From contig CAJUIX010000006.1 in the NCBI GenBank assembly GCA_910586665.1, positions 89,904 to 153,903 of the forward strand: DNA of 64,000 nt, read 5' to 3'. Shown piece by piece: positions 1 to 7,480 of the stretch (its first letter is position 1; every line of letters begins with the position of its first letter). The position numbers were made by a program, and so were the translations under genes. The DNA comes from an uncultured Duncaniella sp. (GTDB taxonomy: Bacteria; Bacteroidota; Bacteroidia; Bacteroidales; Muribaculaceae). The notes below the pieces were generated by a model that saw only the letters and a list, made by a program, of their open reading frames with translations, did not search any database and was not told the DNA's origin.

Positions 1-701
1 CCAAGTGGGTGGCTCCGGGCGTGACTACCCGTCACCTCGATAACATTGCCCGCGAGTTCATGCGCGACAATGGCGGCAAGCCTGCCTGCCTCGGCTATGG
101 CGGCTTTCCGGGCACCCTATGTATAGAGGTCAACGAGACGGTCGTCCACGGTTTCCCCTCGGGCTACGAGCTGAAGGAGGGCGACATCGTCGGAATCGAC
201 ACAGTCGTCGAGCTTGACGGCTATAACGGCGATATGTGCTACACATTTCCTGTCGGAGAGGTTGTTCCCGAGGTTCTCGCCCTATGCAAGACCACCAAGG
301 AATCGCTCTATAAAGGAATCGCGGCCGCTCAGGAAGGCCGTCGCATCGGCGACATAGCCAATGCGGTTCAGACCTACTGCGAGCGCCACGGCTACACTGT
401 CGTCCGCGAGATGTGCGGTCACGGTATCGGCAAGAAGATGCACGAAGATCCCGAAGTTCCCAATTACGGACGCCGCGGGGTAGGGCCGGTCCTAAAGAAA
501 GGCATGTGTATCTGCATCGAGCCTATGATTAATCTCGGCAGCCGCAATATCGTCATCGAGAAGGACGGCTGGCAGTGTCGCACCAAGGACCGTAAGCCAT
601 CCGCGCACTACGAGCATACCATAGCCATTCAGCCCGAAGGCCCGCGCATCATGACCACTTTCGACTATATCGAGGAAGCCCTCGGAGATAGATTCATTTA
701 A
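1..701 (+). CDS. map: Methionine aminopeptidase type I (5' partial)
   Basis: Removes the N-terminal methionine from nascent proteins in the cytoplasm. The reading frame is open to the first base of the window (residues KWVAPGVTT precede the first possible GTG at 9), so the true start lies upstream and the N-terminus is missing. The pita-bread metallopeptidase ligands are visible: VVHGFP (substrate His), GIDTVV and NGDMCYTF (two metal Asp), CGHGIG (metal His), CIEPMI and YEHTIAI (two metal Glu). It lies directly upstream of infA and rpmJ, the usual Bacteroidetes order at the secY-map-infA junction, so it is probably co-transcribed with the ribosomal genes. Function is near certain; only the start is unknown. 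Confidence 0.95.
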   Translation, partial: KWVAPGVTTRHLDNIAREFMRDNGGKPACLGYGGFPGTLCIEVNETVVHGFPSGYELKEGDIVGIDTVVELDGYNGDMCYTFPVGEVVPEVLALCKTTKESLYKGIAAAQEGRRIGDIANAVQTYCERHGYTVVREMCGHGIGKKMHEDPEVPNYGRRGVGPVLKKGMCICIEPMINLGSRNIVIEKDGWQCRTKDRKPSAHYEHTIAIQPEGPRIMTTFDYIEEALGDRFI

Positions 702-735
702 CTATTAAAATCATTTGTTGAACCCGATATTCTAT

Positions 736-954
736 ATGGCAAAACAGGCAGCAATCGAATTGGACGGTACTATCGTCGAAGCTTTGTCAAACGCAATGTT
801 CCGCGTCGAGCTTGAAAACGGACATGAAATTACGGCCCACATCTCAGGCAAGATGCGCATGCACTACATCAAAATCCTTCCCGGCGACAAGGTGAAGGTG
901 GAAATGTCGCCCTACGACCTCTCTAAGGGCCGTATAGCCTTCCGCTATAAGTAA
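736..954 (+). CDS. infA: Translation initiation factor IF-1
   Basis: Small S1/OB-fold protein that binds the 30S A site during initiation. The ATG at 736 gives 72 residues beginning MAKQAAIELDG, exactly the family length; the frame is open further upstream to a TTG at 715 but that extension (LLNPIFY) is not IF-1 sequence. The core motifs ENGHEITAHISGKMR, GDKVKVEMSPYD and KGRIAFRYK are intact. It sits 34 nt after map and 60 nt before rpmJ. Confidence 0.97.
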   Translation: MAKQAAIELDGTIVEALSNAMFRVELENGHEITAHISGKMRMHYIKILPGDKVKVEMSPYDLSKGRIAFRYK

Positions 955-1014
955 TCCGCTTTTTGGATGAACTAATAATCAAGAAAATTATAAATCACAA
1001 TACACGCTAAAACA

Positions 1015-1131
1015 ATGAAAGTAAGAGCTTCAGTTAAAAAGCGCACTCCGGACAGCAAGATTGTGCGCCGCAAGGGACGTCTTTACGTTATCAACAAGAA
1101 AAACCCCAAGTACAAGCAGCGCCAAGGCTAA
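1015..1131 (+). CDS. rpmJ: 50S ribosomal protein L36
   Basis: A 38-residue basic protein starting MKVRASVKKRTPDSK and ending KYKQRQG, typical of L36 and easily missed because of its length. It has no CxxC zinc pair: the positions that carry Cys in zinc-binding L36 are occupied by other residues, so it is the zinc-free (C-) type. It lies between infA and rpsM, the standard position in this operon. Confidence 0.95.
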   Translation: MKVRASVKKRTPDSKIVRRKGRLYVINKKNPKYKQRQG

Positions 1132-1163
1132 TGAGCTGGTTCCCGCGGGGGGATGCAGCTCTA

Positions 1164-1228
1164 TTGTAGCACCTGATTAGTTAATATTTCCCAATGATTT
1201 CTAATAAGTGTTTCAAATAGCGCTACAA
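1164..1228 (+). promoter_or_regulatory. Inverted repeat in the rpmJ-rpsM gap
   Basis: TTGTAGC at 1164-1170 is matched by GCTACAA at 1222-1228, with shorter TTAG/CTAA complementarity inside. It lies just upstream of the internal rpsM promoter. It could be an RNA hairpin between rpmJ and rpsM or a weak site for a DNA-binding protein. A 7-bp match with a long loop could be chance. Confidence 0.25.
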
Positions 1229-1254
1229 CCCCTTCGCAGTCAGCAAAAAAGTAT

Positions 1255-1262
1255 TACCTTTG
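1255..1262 (+). promoter_or_regulatory. Internal promoter -7 element upstream of rpsM
   Basis: TACCTTTG matches the Bacteroidetes sigma-ABfr -7 consensus TAnnTTTG and ends 33 nt before the rpsM ATG. No convincing -33 TTTG was seen, so strength is uncertain. It would let rpsM-rpsK-rpsD-rpoA-rplQ be transcribed separately from the upstream operon. Confidence 0.5.
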
Positions 1263-1295
1263 CAAAAATTTTAAGTCAAGTAATCAAATAATTAT

Positions 1296-1676
1296 ATGGC
1301 AGTAAGAATCGTGGGAGTTGACCTCCCCCAAAACAAAAGAGGTGAAATCGCCCTGACCTATATTTTTGGTATCGGACGTAGCGCAGCCAAGACTATTCTA
1401 GGAAAGGCCGGCGTTGACGTCAATATCAAGGTGAAGGACTGGAGCGACGATCAGGCAGCCAAGGTTCGTGAAGTAATCGGTTCAGATTATAAGGTGGAGG
1501 GTGACCTTCGCAGCGAAATCCAGCTCAACATCAAGCGTCTTATGGACATCGGTTGCTATCGCGGCATCCGTCACCGTAACGGTCTCCCCGTCCGTGGTCA
1601 GAGCACTAAGAACAACGCCCGTACACGCAAGGGTCGCAAGAAAACTGTTGCAAATAAGAAAAAAGCTACTAAATAA
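1296..1676 (+). CDS. rpsM: 30S ribosomal protein S13
   Basis: A 126-residue S13 starting MAVRIVGVDLPQNKRGEIAL, with the helix-turn-helix-like region GIGRSAAKTIL, the conserved IGCYRGIRHRNGLPVRGQ segment, and a basic tail (RTRKGRKKTVANKKK). It binds the head of the 30S subunit and contacts tRNA. It is followed 9 nt later by rpsK. Confidence 0.98.
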   Translation: MAVRIVGVDLPQNKRGEIALTYIFGIGRSAAKTILGKAGVDVNIKVKDWSDDQAAKVREVIGSDYKVEGDLRSEIQLNIKRLMDIGCYRGIRHRNGLPVRGQSTKNNARTRKGRKKTVANKKKATK

Positions 1677-1685
1677 TAAATCAAC

Positions 1686-2075
1686 ATGGCAAAAAAGACA
1701 GTCGCAGCAAAGAAAAGAAACGTTAAGGTTGACGCCGCCGGCCAGCTTCACGTTCACTCGTCTTTCAACAACATCATTGTGTGCTTAGCCAACTCTGAAG
1801 GTCAGGTGATTTCCTGGTCATCGGCAGGCAAGATGGGTTTCCGTGGCTCGAAGAAAAACACTCCTTATGCTGCACAGATGGCAGCTCAGGATTGCGCAAA
1901 GGTTGCCTATGACCTCGGTCTCCGCAAGGTGAAGGCTTACGTCAAGGGTCCCGGCAACGGTCGCGAGTCAGCTATCCGTACAGTCCACGGTGCAGGCATC
2001 GAAGTTACGGAAATCGTTGACGTAACTCCGCTTCCCCACAACGGATGCCGTCCCCCGAAGCGTCGTCGCGTATAA
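1686..2075 (+). CDS. rpsK: 30S ribosomal protein S11
   Basis: 129 residues with a lysine-rich start (MAKKTVAAKKRNVKV), the core HVHSSFNNIIVCLANSEGQ, SSAGKMGFRGSKKNTPYAAQ, and the family-closing PLPHNGCRPPKRRRV. It forms the 30S platform. The gene that follows, rpsD, is unusually far away (287 nt), in contrast to the 9-nt spacing before it. Confidence 0.98.
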   Translation: MAKKTVAAKKRNVKVDAAGQLHVHSSFNNIIVCLANSEGQVISWSSAGKMGFRGSKKNTPYAAQMAAQDCAKVAYDLGLRKVKAYVKGPGNGRESAIRTVHGAGIEVTEIVDVTPLPHNGCRPPKRRRV

Positions 2076-2093
2076 TACGCTTGAGACACGTCA

Positions 2094-2319
2094 GTCAGTA
2101 CCGTTGCTTCCCGCTCTTAACTTTCATGAATCACTGAGAAGCATCCGGCTGACACAACAAAGTAAATTTTGATTCATCAATTTTACATTAGTCTCCAGTT
2201 CTTGCAGCGCTAATCTTCAGTCTCCTGAAGAGCAAGGGCTGTCCCCAGTGAAATAGACCATATTTTTTCACCTCTCTATGGTCGCGGCTGTCACCCCGGA
2301 CATGGTTCCTGCAAGCCGC
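2094..2319 (+). promoter_or_regulatory. Candidate structured leader RNA of rpsD (rpsK-rpsD gap)
   Basis: The 287-nt gap between rpsK and rpsD has no promoter-like TAnnTTTG and no ORF, but holds five consecutive hairpins. (1) 2094-2153: GTCAG, CCG and GCTTC pair in order with GAAGC, CGG and CTGAC. (2) 2162-2186: GTAAA/TTTAC with TTGAT/ATCAA. (3) 2196-2241: CAG, CTTGC and CTTCAG pair with CTGAAG, GCAAG and CTG around a TCTC loop. (4) GACCATA 2256-2262 with TATGGTC 2277-2283; an alternative GTGAAA/TTTCAC pairing competes. (5) GCGGCT 2284-2289 with AGCCGC 2314-2319. The position directly before the S4 gene suggests autoregulation by S4, as known in other phyla, but that is inference. Confidence 0.5.
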
Positions 2320-2362
2320 ACGGCAGAACAATCGAGACAGACAATTTCAAACAAAAACTAAA

Positions 2363-2968
2363 ATGGCAAGATACACAGGTCCCCGCACCAAAATCGCCCG
2401 TAAGTTCGGCGAACCCATCTTCGGTGAAGATAAAGTCCTCGCCAAGAAGAATTATCCCCCGGGCCAGCACGGACTAAACAAAAGAAGAAAAACTTCTGAG
2501 TATGGCGTTCAGCTCCGTGAGAAGCAGAAGGCAAAGTACACCTATGGCGTCCTTGAAAAGCAGTTCCACAACCTTTTCGACAAGGCTTCACGCTCCAAGG
2601 GTATTACCGGTGAAATCCTTCTCCAGCTTCTTGAAGGCCGCCTCGACAACGTAGTTTACCGTCTTGGCATCGCCCCCACCCGCGCAGCAGCCCGCCAGCT
2701 CGTACTCCATCGCCACATCGTTGTCAATGGAAAGGTTGTCAACATCGCCTCCTACGCCGTCAAGCCCGGCGACGTCATCGGAGTTCGCGAAAAATCCAAG
2801 TCTCTCGAAGTAATTGCCGACGCACTCGCCGGTTTTAACCACAGCAAATATCCCTGGCTGGAATGGGACGAAAGCCTCAAAGCAGGTAAGTTCCTCCACG
2901 TTCCCGCCCGTGAAGATATCCCCGAGAACATCAAAGAGCAGCTTATCGTCGAGTTGTATTCTAAATAA
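2363..2968 (+). CDS. rpsD: 30S ribosomal protein S4
   Basis: 201 residues; 30S assembly-initiator protein. Starts MARYTGPRTKIARKFGEPIFG, continues with the S4 N-terminal domain and the S4 RNA-binding domain (RLDNVVYRLGIAPTRAAARQ followed by HIVVNGKVVNIASYAVKPGD, about residues 92-135). It lacks the four-Cys zinc knuckle seen in some S4 proteins. It is separated from rpsK by the hairpin-rich gap at 2094-2319 and leads rpoA by 17 nt. In other bacteria S4 is a translational autoregulator, which makes the leader notable. Confidence 0.98.
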   Translation: MARYTGPRTKIARKFGEPIFGEDKVLAKKNYPPGQHGLNKRRKTSEYGVQLREKQKAKYTYGVLEKQFHNLFDKASRSKGITGEILLQLLEGRLDNVVYRLGIAPTRAAARQLVLHRHIVVNGKVVNIASYAVKPGDVIGVREKSKSLEVIADALAGFNHSKYPWLEWDESLKAGKFLHVPAREDIPENIKEQLIVELYSK

Positions 2969-2985
2969 TCAATAAATTAAGATCC

Positions 2986-3978
2986 ATGGCTATTTTAGCA
3001 TTCCAAAAACCTGACAAAGTCCTAATGTTGGAAGCCGATAACCATTTCGGTAAATTTGAGTTTAAGCCATTGGAACCGGGATATGGTATCACCATAGGTA
3101 ATGCCCTTCGTCGCATCCTCCTCTCTTCGCTCGAAGGCTATGCCATTTCAAGCATCCGCATTGACGGCGTGAAGCATGAGTTTGACACTATTCCCGGTGT
3201 CAAAGAAGATGTCACAAACATCATCCTTAATCTCAAAAAGGTCAATCTCAAGCAGACGGTTGAAGACACCGAGGCTGAGAAGGCTACCATCACCGTGTCA
3301 GGCAAGGAAGAGTTTACAGCCGGTGACATTGGCAAGGGCCTTTCAGGGTTTGAGGTTCTCAACCCCGACCTTGTGATATGTCATTTGGATCCGAGCGCAA
3401 GCTTCACTATCGACCTCACAATCAACAAGGGTCGCGGATGGGTTCCCGCCGAGGAAAACCGTAATGCCGGCGATGCAATCGATGTCATTGCGATAGACTC
3501 CATCTACACCCCTATCCAGAACGTGAAGTACACCGTGGAGAACTTCCGCGTTGATCAAAAGACCGACTACGACAAGCTCACACTTGAAATCACCACTGAC
3601 GGTTCAATCCTTCCCAAGGACGCTCTCAAAGAGGCTGCCAAAATCCTCATCTACCACTTCATGCTCTTCTCCGACGAAAAGATTACTCTGGAGACGGACG
3701 AGACTGACGGCGAGGAGGAGTTTGATGAAGAAGTGCTCCACATGCGACAGCTCCTCAAGAGCAAGCTCGTGGATATGGACCTCTCGGTTCGCGCACTCAA
3801 CTGCCTCAAGAGCGCCGAGGTGGAGACCCTTGGTGAACTGGTGGTCTTCAATAAGACCGACCTCCTGAAGTTCCGCAACTTCGGTAAGAAATCGCTGACA
3901 GAGCTTGATGAGCTCCTCGCTAATCTTAACCTCTCGTTCGGAATGGACATTTCAAAATATAAACTTGATAAAGAGTAA
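2986..3978 (+). CDS. rpoA: DNA-directed RNA polymerase subunit alpha
   Basis: 330 residues, normal for Bacteroidetes. The N-terminal dimerisation domain includes GYGITIGNALRRILLSSLEG (about residues 34-53); an acidic linker (TDETDGEEEFDEE) follows; the C-terminal domain carries the helix-hairpin-helix motifs LNCLKSAEVETLGELV and LLKFRNFGKKSLTELDELL that contact UP elements and activators. It lies between rpsD and rplQ as expected. Confidence 0.98.
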   Translation: MAILAFQKPDKVLMLEADNHFGKFEFKPLEPGYGITIGNALRRILLSSLEGYAISSIRIDGVKHEFDTIPGVKEDVTNIILNLKKVNLKQTVEDTEAEKATITVSGKEEFTAGDIGKGLSGFEVLNPDLVICHLDPSASFTIDLTINKGRGWVPAEENRNAGDAIDVIAIDSIYTPIQNVKYTVENFRVDQKTDYDKLTLEITTDGSILPKDALKEAAKILIYHFMLFSDEKITLETDETDGEEEFDEEVLHMRQLLKSKLVDMDLSVRALNCLKSAEVETLGELVVFNKTDLLKFRNFGKKSLTELDELLANLNLSFGMDISKYKLDKE

Positions 3979-3986
3979 TTATAACG

Positions 3987-4493
3987 ATGAGACATAATAA
4001 AAAATTCAATCACCTCAGTCGCAAGAAGGCTCATCGCGACGCTCTGCTCGCCAACATGACGATTTCGCTGATTATGCACAAGCGCATCTTCACAACTCTC
4101 GCCAAGGCCAAAGCTCTTCGCGTCTATGCCGAACCCCTCATCAACCGCGCTAAGGAAGACAGCACACCCAACCGTCGTCTTGTCTTCTCACATCTCCAGA
4201 ACAAGGAGGCCGTGACTGAACTTTTCCGCGAAATCGCTCAGAAGATTGCCAACCGCCCCGGTGGCTACACCCGCATCCTAAAGACTGGCAACCGCCTTGG
4301 TGACAATGCCAAGACTTGCTTCATCGAGCTTGTTGACTACAACGAGAATATGCTCAAGGATAATGCAGGCAAGAAATCTACCCGCACTCGCCGCTCACGT
4401 CGTGGTGGCAAGGGCAGCGCAGCTGAGACTGCAGCCCCTGCAGCAGAGGCTCCCAAGGCTGAAGCACCCGCCGCTGAGACATCTGCCGAATAA
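3987..4493 (+). CDS. rplQ: 50S ribosomal protein L17
   Basis: 168 residues. The first ~115 are a standard L17 (MRHNKKFNHLSRKKAHRDAL, RRLVFSHLQNKEAV, GGYTRILKTGNRLGDNAK). The remaining ~50 form a low-complexity tail, first Arg/Lys/Ser-rich then Ala/Pro/Glu-rich (AETAAPAAEAPKAEAPAAE), which makes the protein longer than the ~120-residue form of Proteobacteria; such extensions are common in Bacteroidetes. It is the last gene of the operon, with a terminator 20 nt downstream. Confidence 0.97.
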   Translation: MRHNKKFNHLSRKKAHRDALLANMTISLIMHKRIFTTLAKAKALRVYAEPLINRAKEDSTPNRRLVFSHLQNKEAVTELFREIAQKIANRPGGYTRILKTGNRLGDNAKTCFIELVDYNENMLKDNAGKKSTRTRRSRRGGKGSAAETAAPAAEAPKAEAPAAETSAE

Positions 4494-4512
4494 TCTAACG
4501 GTAACATCAGAT

Positions 4513-4552
4513 AAAATCATCGTCGGATTCAACAATCCGGCGATGATTTTTT
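4513..4552 (+). terminator. Rho-independent terminator after rplQ
   Basis: A 17-bp stem (4513-4529 with 4534-4550, one G-U pair), 4-nt loop CAAC, ending in a run of six T at 4547-4552. It closes the ribosomal operon. Confidence 0.93.
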
Positions 4553-4577
4553 ATATACCTAATAATAGTCTGAATCT

Positions 4578-4865
4578 ATGGCTTCATCTGGACGGTTCAC
4601 AGGCGGCGAGCGCCGCGGGCTCATAGCCCTTATAATCCTCATGATTGTTGTCACGCTTCTCCTGACTTTATGCGGGCGCTACGGGCATCGCAGTCGCTCG
4701 CATGGCAATGATTCAGGCCCGGCTCTTGCTATCGAGGCCGTCGGTGACAGCGCCGCAGCCGTTAAAGACGGAGTTCCGAAAGGTCGCGCAAAGAAAAAGA
4801 AGTCCGTGAAGGCCCCAGCCGCCCCTCATGTGCCTCGCAGTCCTCTTGATGAAGGTCTGAACTGA
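4578..4865 (+). CDS. Small single-pass membrane protein, unknown function
   Basis: 95 residues. Residues ~14-32 (GLIALIILMIVVTLLLTLC) form one strong hydrophobic segment preceded by RR, consistent with an N-in signal anchor. The rest is a polar tail with a lysine cluster (RAKKKKSVKAP) and an Ala/Pro-rich end. No catalytic motif was recognised. It starts 25 nt after the rplQ terminator and is followed by a strong terminator at 4946, so it may be a monocistronic unit, but no consensus promoter was seen. Function not assigned. Confidence 0.7.
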   Translation: MASSGRFTGGERRGLIALIILMIVVTLLLTLCGRYGHRSRSHGNDSGPALAIEAVGDSAAAVKDGVPKGRAKKKKSVKAPAAPHVPRSPLDEGLN

Positions 4866-4945
4866 TTTGATTGTTCATCGCGTCACAGCTCATATAAAGC
4901 CTCTCTATGGCTATGTTATCAAATTCTCAAATGGATTAGAATATC

Positions 4946-4979
4946 AAAACCCGGTTTGCTTGCGAGCAAACCGGGTTTT
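4946..4979. terminator. Bidirectional terminator
   Basis: A perfect 15-bp stem (4946-4960 with 4965-4979, loop TGCG) with A4 on one flank and T4 on the other, sitting between the converging small membrane protein gene and the MFS gene. Flanking ATATCAAAAC and GTTTTGATAT extend the symmetry after a short bulge. Confidence 0.92.
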
Positions 4980-5032
4980 ATGTTTTGATATATGAATATA
5001 ATCGATGTTATAAGTCCGCTAATCTCTTAGTC

Positions 5033-6418
5033 TTAGAGATTGCGGGCGTCCGGAGTCTCTTCGTCGACAGGAATGTCAGTATTGACGTTCTTGCTGCCGA
5101 TAAGACCGTAGTAGAGCAGATATGCAAGCATTGCCACCACGAGCCAGTAGGAAGCCATATAGCCGCTTGATTTGGCAATGGCGTTCTGGATAAGAGGCAT
5201 CACGCCGCCGCCGACAACCATCATCATGAAGATGCCCGAAGCCTGGGCGGTGTACTTGCCGAGACCCTCGACGGCGAGGTTGAAGATGCCGCCCCACATG
5301 ATAGAGGTGCAGAGACCGCAGAGGATGAGCAGGAAGGCACTGACGGGTACGCGGGCGCCTCCTTCGTAGAGGAATTCAGGCACGGGGAAGGTTGTGGTCT
5401 TAGGGATGAAGATAGCGAGGATGATGAGTATGATTGCAGTAGTGGATACGGCGATGAGCTGCGCGCGTGAAGATACTGAGCCGCTAATCATACCTGAGAG
5501 CGTACGGCCGATGAGCATGAAGAGCCAGTAGACGGCCACGATAGCGCCTGCAATGGCTGAAGCCTGGCCCTGGACCCCTGCGCCGTTGGCGCTTTGGTCG
5601 GCGAGGTAGAAGTTGAGCGTGCCGGGTATACCTATCTCAATACCTACATAGAAGAAGATACCGATGACTCCGAGCACTGTGTGGCGGAAGTTCCAGGGTG
5701 AATGTAAATACTGCACCTTCTGTCCGCTCTTGCTCATGTTAGGCTCGGGAATAGAAACGAAGCATAGAATTACGAAGGCCACTGCAAAGATACCGATACC
5801 GAGGAAGAGCAGGGGGTTGACGGCCCCAATCTGGGTTTGCTTGCTGAGCACTCCGATGAGTACACCGACGAAGAGCGGAGTGAGTGTGCCGGAGAGAGAG
5901 TTGAGGGCGCCGCCGAACTGGAGGAGCTGGTTGCCCTTGTTGCCGCCACCGCCGAGGAGGTTGAGCATCGGGTTGACCACGGTGTTGAGCATACATACAC
6001 AGAAACCGCAGATGAAGGCACCGAGGAGATAGATGAAGAAGTTGAGAGTGATAGGGAAGGAGGTCGCGACGCCTTCGGCGTTGGTGGATGAGAATGTAGT
6101 CACGACAGTGTCAGTGCCGACAATACTTGAGAGGAACTGTACGAAGAGGCCGATGACACCGACAGCGAGTGCCCAAAGAGCAGTCTTCTTGTAGCCGATG
6201 CGGACGAGCATGTTGCCCGCGGGGATGCCCATGAATAGGTAGGCAAGGAAGTTCATCATGTTGCCCATCATACCGAGCACCGAATTTCCTTCGAACTGAT
6301 AGCCCCAGATTGTACCGATAGGGGCCGCAAGGTTGGTCACGAATGAGATCATAGCATAGATGAAAAACATCACCACTATGGCCACAATGCGCGTGTTACT
6401 TTTTGCAGTAGTTTCCAT
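5033..6418 (-). CDS. MFS sugar transporter, FucP/glucose-galactose permease type
   Basis: 461 residues with about 12 hydrophobic segments, the Major Facilitator fold. The start METTAKSNTRIVAIVVMFFI and segments such as NFLAYLFMGIPAGNMLVRIGYKKTAL (the loop 2-3 signature of sugar:H+ symporters) and GGGGNKGNQLLQFGGALNSL resemble the fucose/glucose/galactose permease branch widespread in Bacteroidetes. It probably imports a monosaccharide across the inner membrane; the substrate cannot be read from sequence. It is transcribed alone, with a TAACTTTG promoter element 82 nt upstream of the ATG and the bidirectional terminator at 4946 downstream. Confidence 0.85.
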   Translation of the reverse strand: METTAKSNTRIVAIVVMFFIYAMISFVTNLAAPIGTIWGYQFEGNSVLGMMGNMMNFLAYLFMGIPAGNMLVRIGYKKTALWALAVGVIGLFVQFLSSIVGTDTVVTTFSSTNAEGVATSFPITLNFFIYLLGAFICGFCVCMLNTVVNPMLNLLGGGGNKGNQLLQFGGALNSLSGTLTPLFVGVLIGVLSKQTQIGAVNPLLFLGIGIFAVAFVILCFVSIPEPNMSKSGQKVQYLHSPWNFRHTVLGVIGIFFYVGIEIGIPGTLNFYLADQSANGAGVQGQASAIAGAIVAVYWLFMLIGRTLSGMISGSVSSRAQLIAVSTTAIILIILAIFIPKTTTFPVPEFLYEGGARVPVSAFLLILCGLCTSIMWGGIFNLAVEGLGKYTAQASGIFMMMVVGGGVMPLIQNAIAKSSGYMASYWLVVAMLAYLLYYGLIGSKNVNTDIPVDEETPDARNL

Positions 6419-6499
6419 TTTTTAGCTGTAAAGTAAGAAAATTTTATTGATAATAATTGATTTTGTCCTGTTGTCGTGTTGAAACGCCGTATTATTTAG

Positions 6500-6507
6500 C
6501 AAAGTTA
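6500..6507 (-). promoter_or_regulatory. Promoter -7 element for the MFS gene
   Basis: CAAAGTTA on the plus strand, i.e. TAACTTTG on the minus strand, matching TAnnTTTG; about 80 nt upstream of the MFS start codon. Confidence 0.55.
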
Positions 6508-6725
6508 GTTATTCTTTTGGTATTTGGCGGTACAATATTTGATATATTTCAAGGGTATATTTGTCAAATTTTGGTTAAAACGGCATTATTGTTTTATGAA
6601 CAGAAGACTATTCACGGACTTGGCGAATGATGGGTTATTAATTGTTCGATTTTTCTGTTTTTATGTCGATACCTATGCTTGGAAGTGCTTCGATTGAATT
6701 TTTTTGAAAAAAATATTACAGATTA

Positions 6726-6758
6726 TTGTGCACAATTCGTCAACATTATTTAAATTTG
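6726..6758 (+). promoter_or_regulatory. Promoter of a non-coding transcript
   Basis: TTG at 6726-6728 and TAAATTTG at 6751-6758 are spaced 22 nt, close to the Bacteroidetes -33/-7 arrangement. No CDS follows for over 700 nt, but hairpins and a terminator do. Confidence 0.5.
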
Positions 6759-6764
6759 TGTCGC

Positions 6765-7406
6765 AATTCTGTAGACGTTTGCCGCGGACGTCCCTTGTTG
6801 ATCAAATCGGGATTCGCCCTTTGGGGCAAAAAGCGCAAACTAATCATACAATCTTAAAAATTACATATTCTAATTCTAACTAAGACATAAAAACATTACT
6901 CTGCTTAATGAAACTTAGATTAATCGGTTTTATTTAAATGAAATGATTCCCTCCGCCATCATGAGGATTCTGCGGACTTTGAAAATTATAACTCCCGACT
7001 TGTTCTATCGAGCCATAATTGGCTCTCCACCCCTATACCCCCATTCTTTTGACATAACTGATGTCTGAAGGACATTGTGTCATTCCAATAAGGCTTTTAT
7101 ATATATCCGACGTCAGTCGGTGACAACGGCCGAAAGAATGTTGCCACTGTTATCAAGGGGGCTTCATCCAACGAGCATATAGACCGGTCTTGTTTCTGAA
7201 CATCTCCGACCGAAGTCCCCTTCACTATTGTCGTCCCCTCTTCAATTTGTTTAGGGGCAAAAAACAGGACTAAAGATTTTGATCTTAGTAAATTGGCTCA
7301 AGATCAAAGCATAGGTGATAATCCTCTTTGTGAAAAGCGGTGCATCTATTATTTATTACTATTGTGTGTCGAATTCCTTGTCATCATGACAAGGAATTCG
7401 TTTTTT
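6765..7406 (+). ncRNA. Candidate structured non-coding RNA upstream of tkt
   Basis: The 1.06 kb gap between the MFS gene and tkt has no convincing ORF. After the promoter at 6726-6758 it contains: GTTTGC 6777-6782 pairing GCAAAC 6835-6840; GAGCCA/TGGCTC hairpin 7010-7025; CATTCTTT 7042-7049 with AAAGAATG 7133-7140 enclosing GACAT/ATGTC and CCGAC/GTCGG hairpins; an 11-bp helix 7155-7165/7212-7222 with one wobble; CCCCT/AGGGG 7235-7257; a 9-bp helix TTTGATCTT/AAGATCAAA 7278-7308; then a perfect 14-bp terminator. tkt has its own promoter after that terminator, so the upstream transcript ends without reading tkt. Features of RNase P RNA or tmRNA were not found; 6S-type or an unnamed ncRNA remain possible. 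There may be one RNA or two. Confidence 0.35.
7370..7406 (+). terminator. Strong terminator with no gene in front
   Basis: Perfect 14-bp stem (7370-7383 with 7387-7400, 3-nt loop TCA) followed by T6 at 7401-7406. It lies 75 nt before the tkt start and before the tkt promoter, so it must serve a transcript coming from the non-coding region. Confidence 0.92.
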
Positions 7407-7411
7407 ATTAC

Positions 7412-7419
7412 TAAATTTG
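7412..7419 (+). promoter_or_regulatory. Promoter -7 element for tkt
   Basis: TAAATTTG, an exact TAnnTTTG match, right after the upstream terminator and 61 nt before the tkt ATG. Confidence 0.6.
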
Positions 7420-7480
7420 CAAAATATAGTATTTCACATTTCAACAGAATTTTAACTTACTTATTTTTCATTTTTATTCC

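Noticed and set aside
4946..4979. Possible attachment or operator site
   Set aside because: A stem with A and T tracts between convergent genes is a typical bidirectional terminator.
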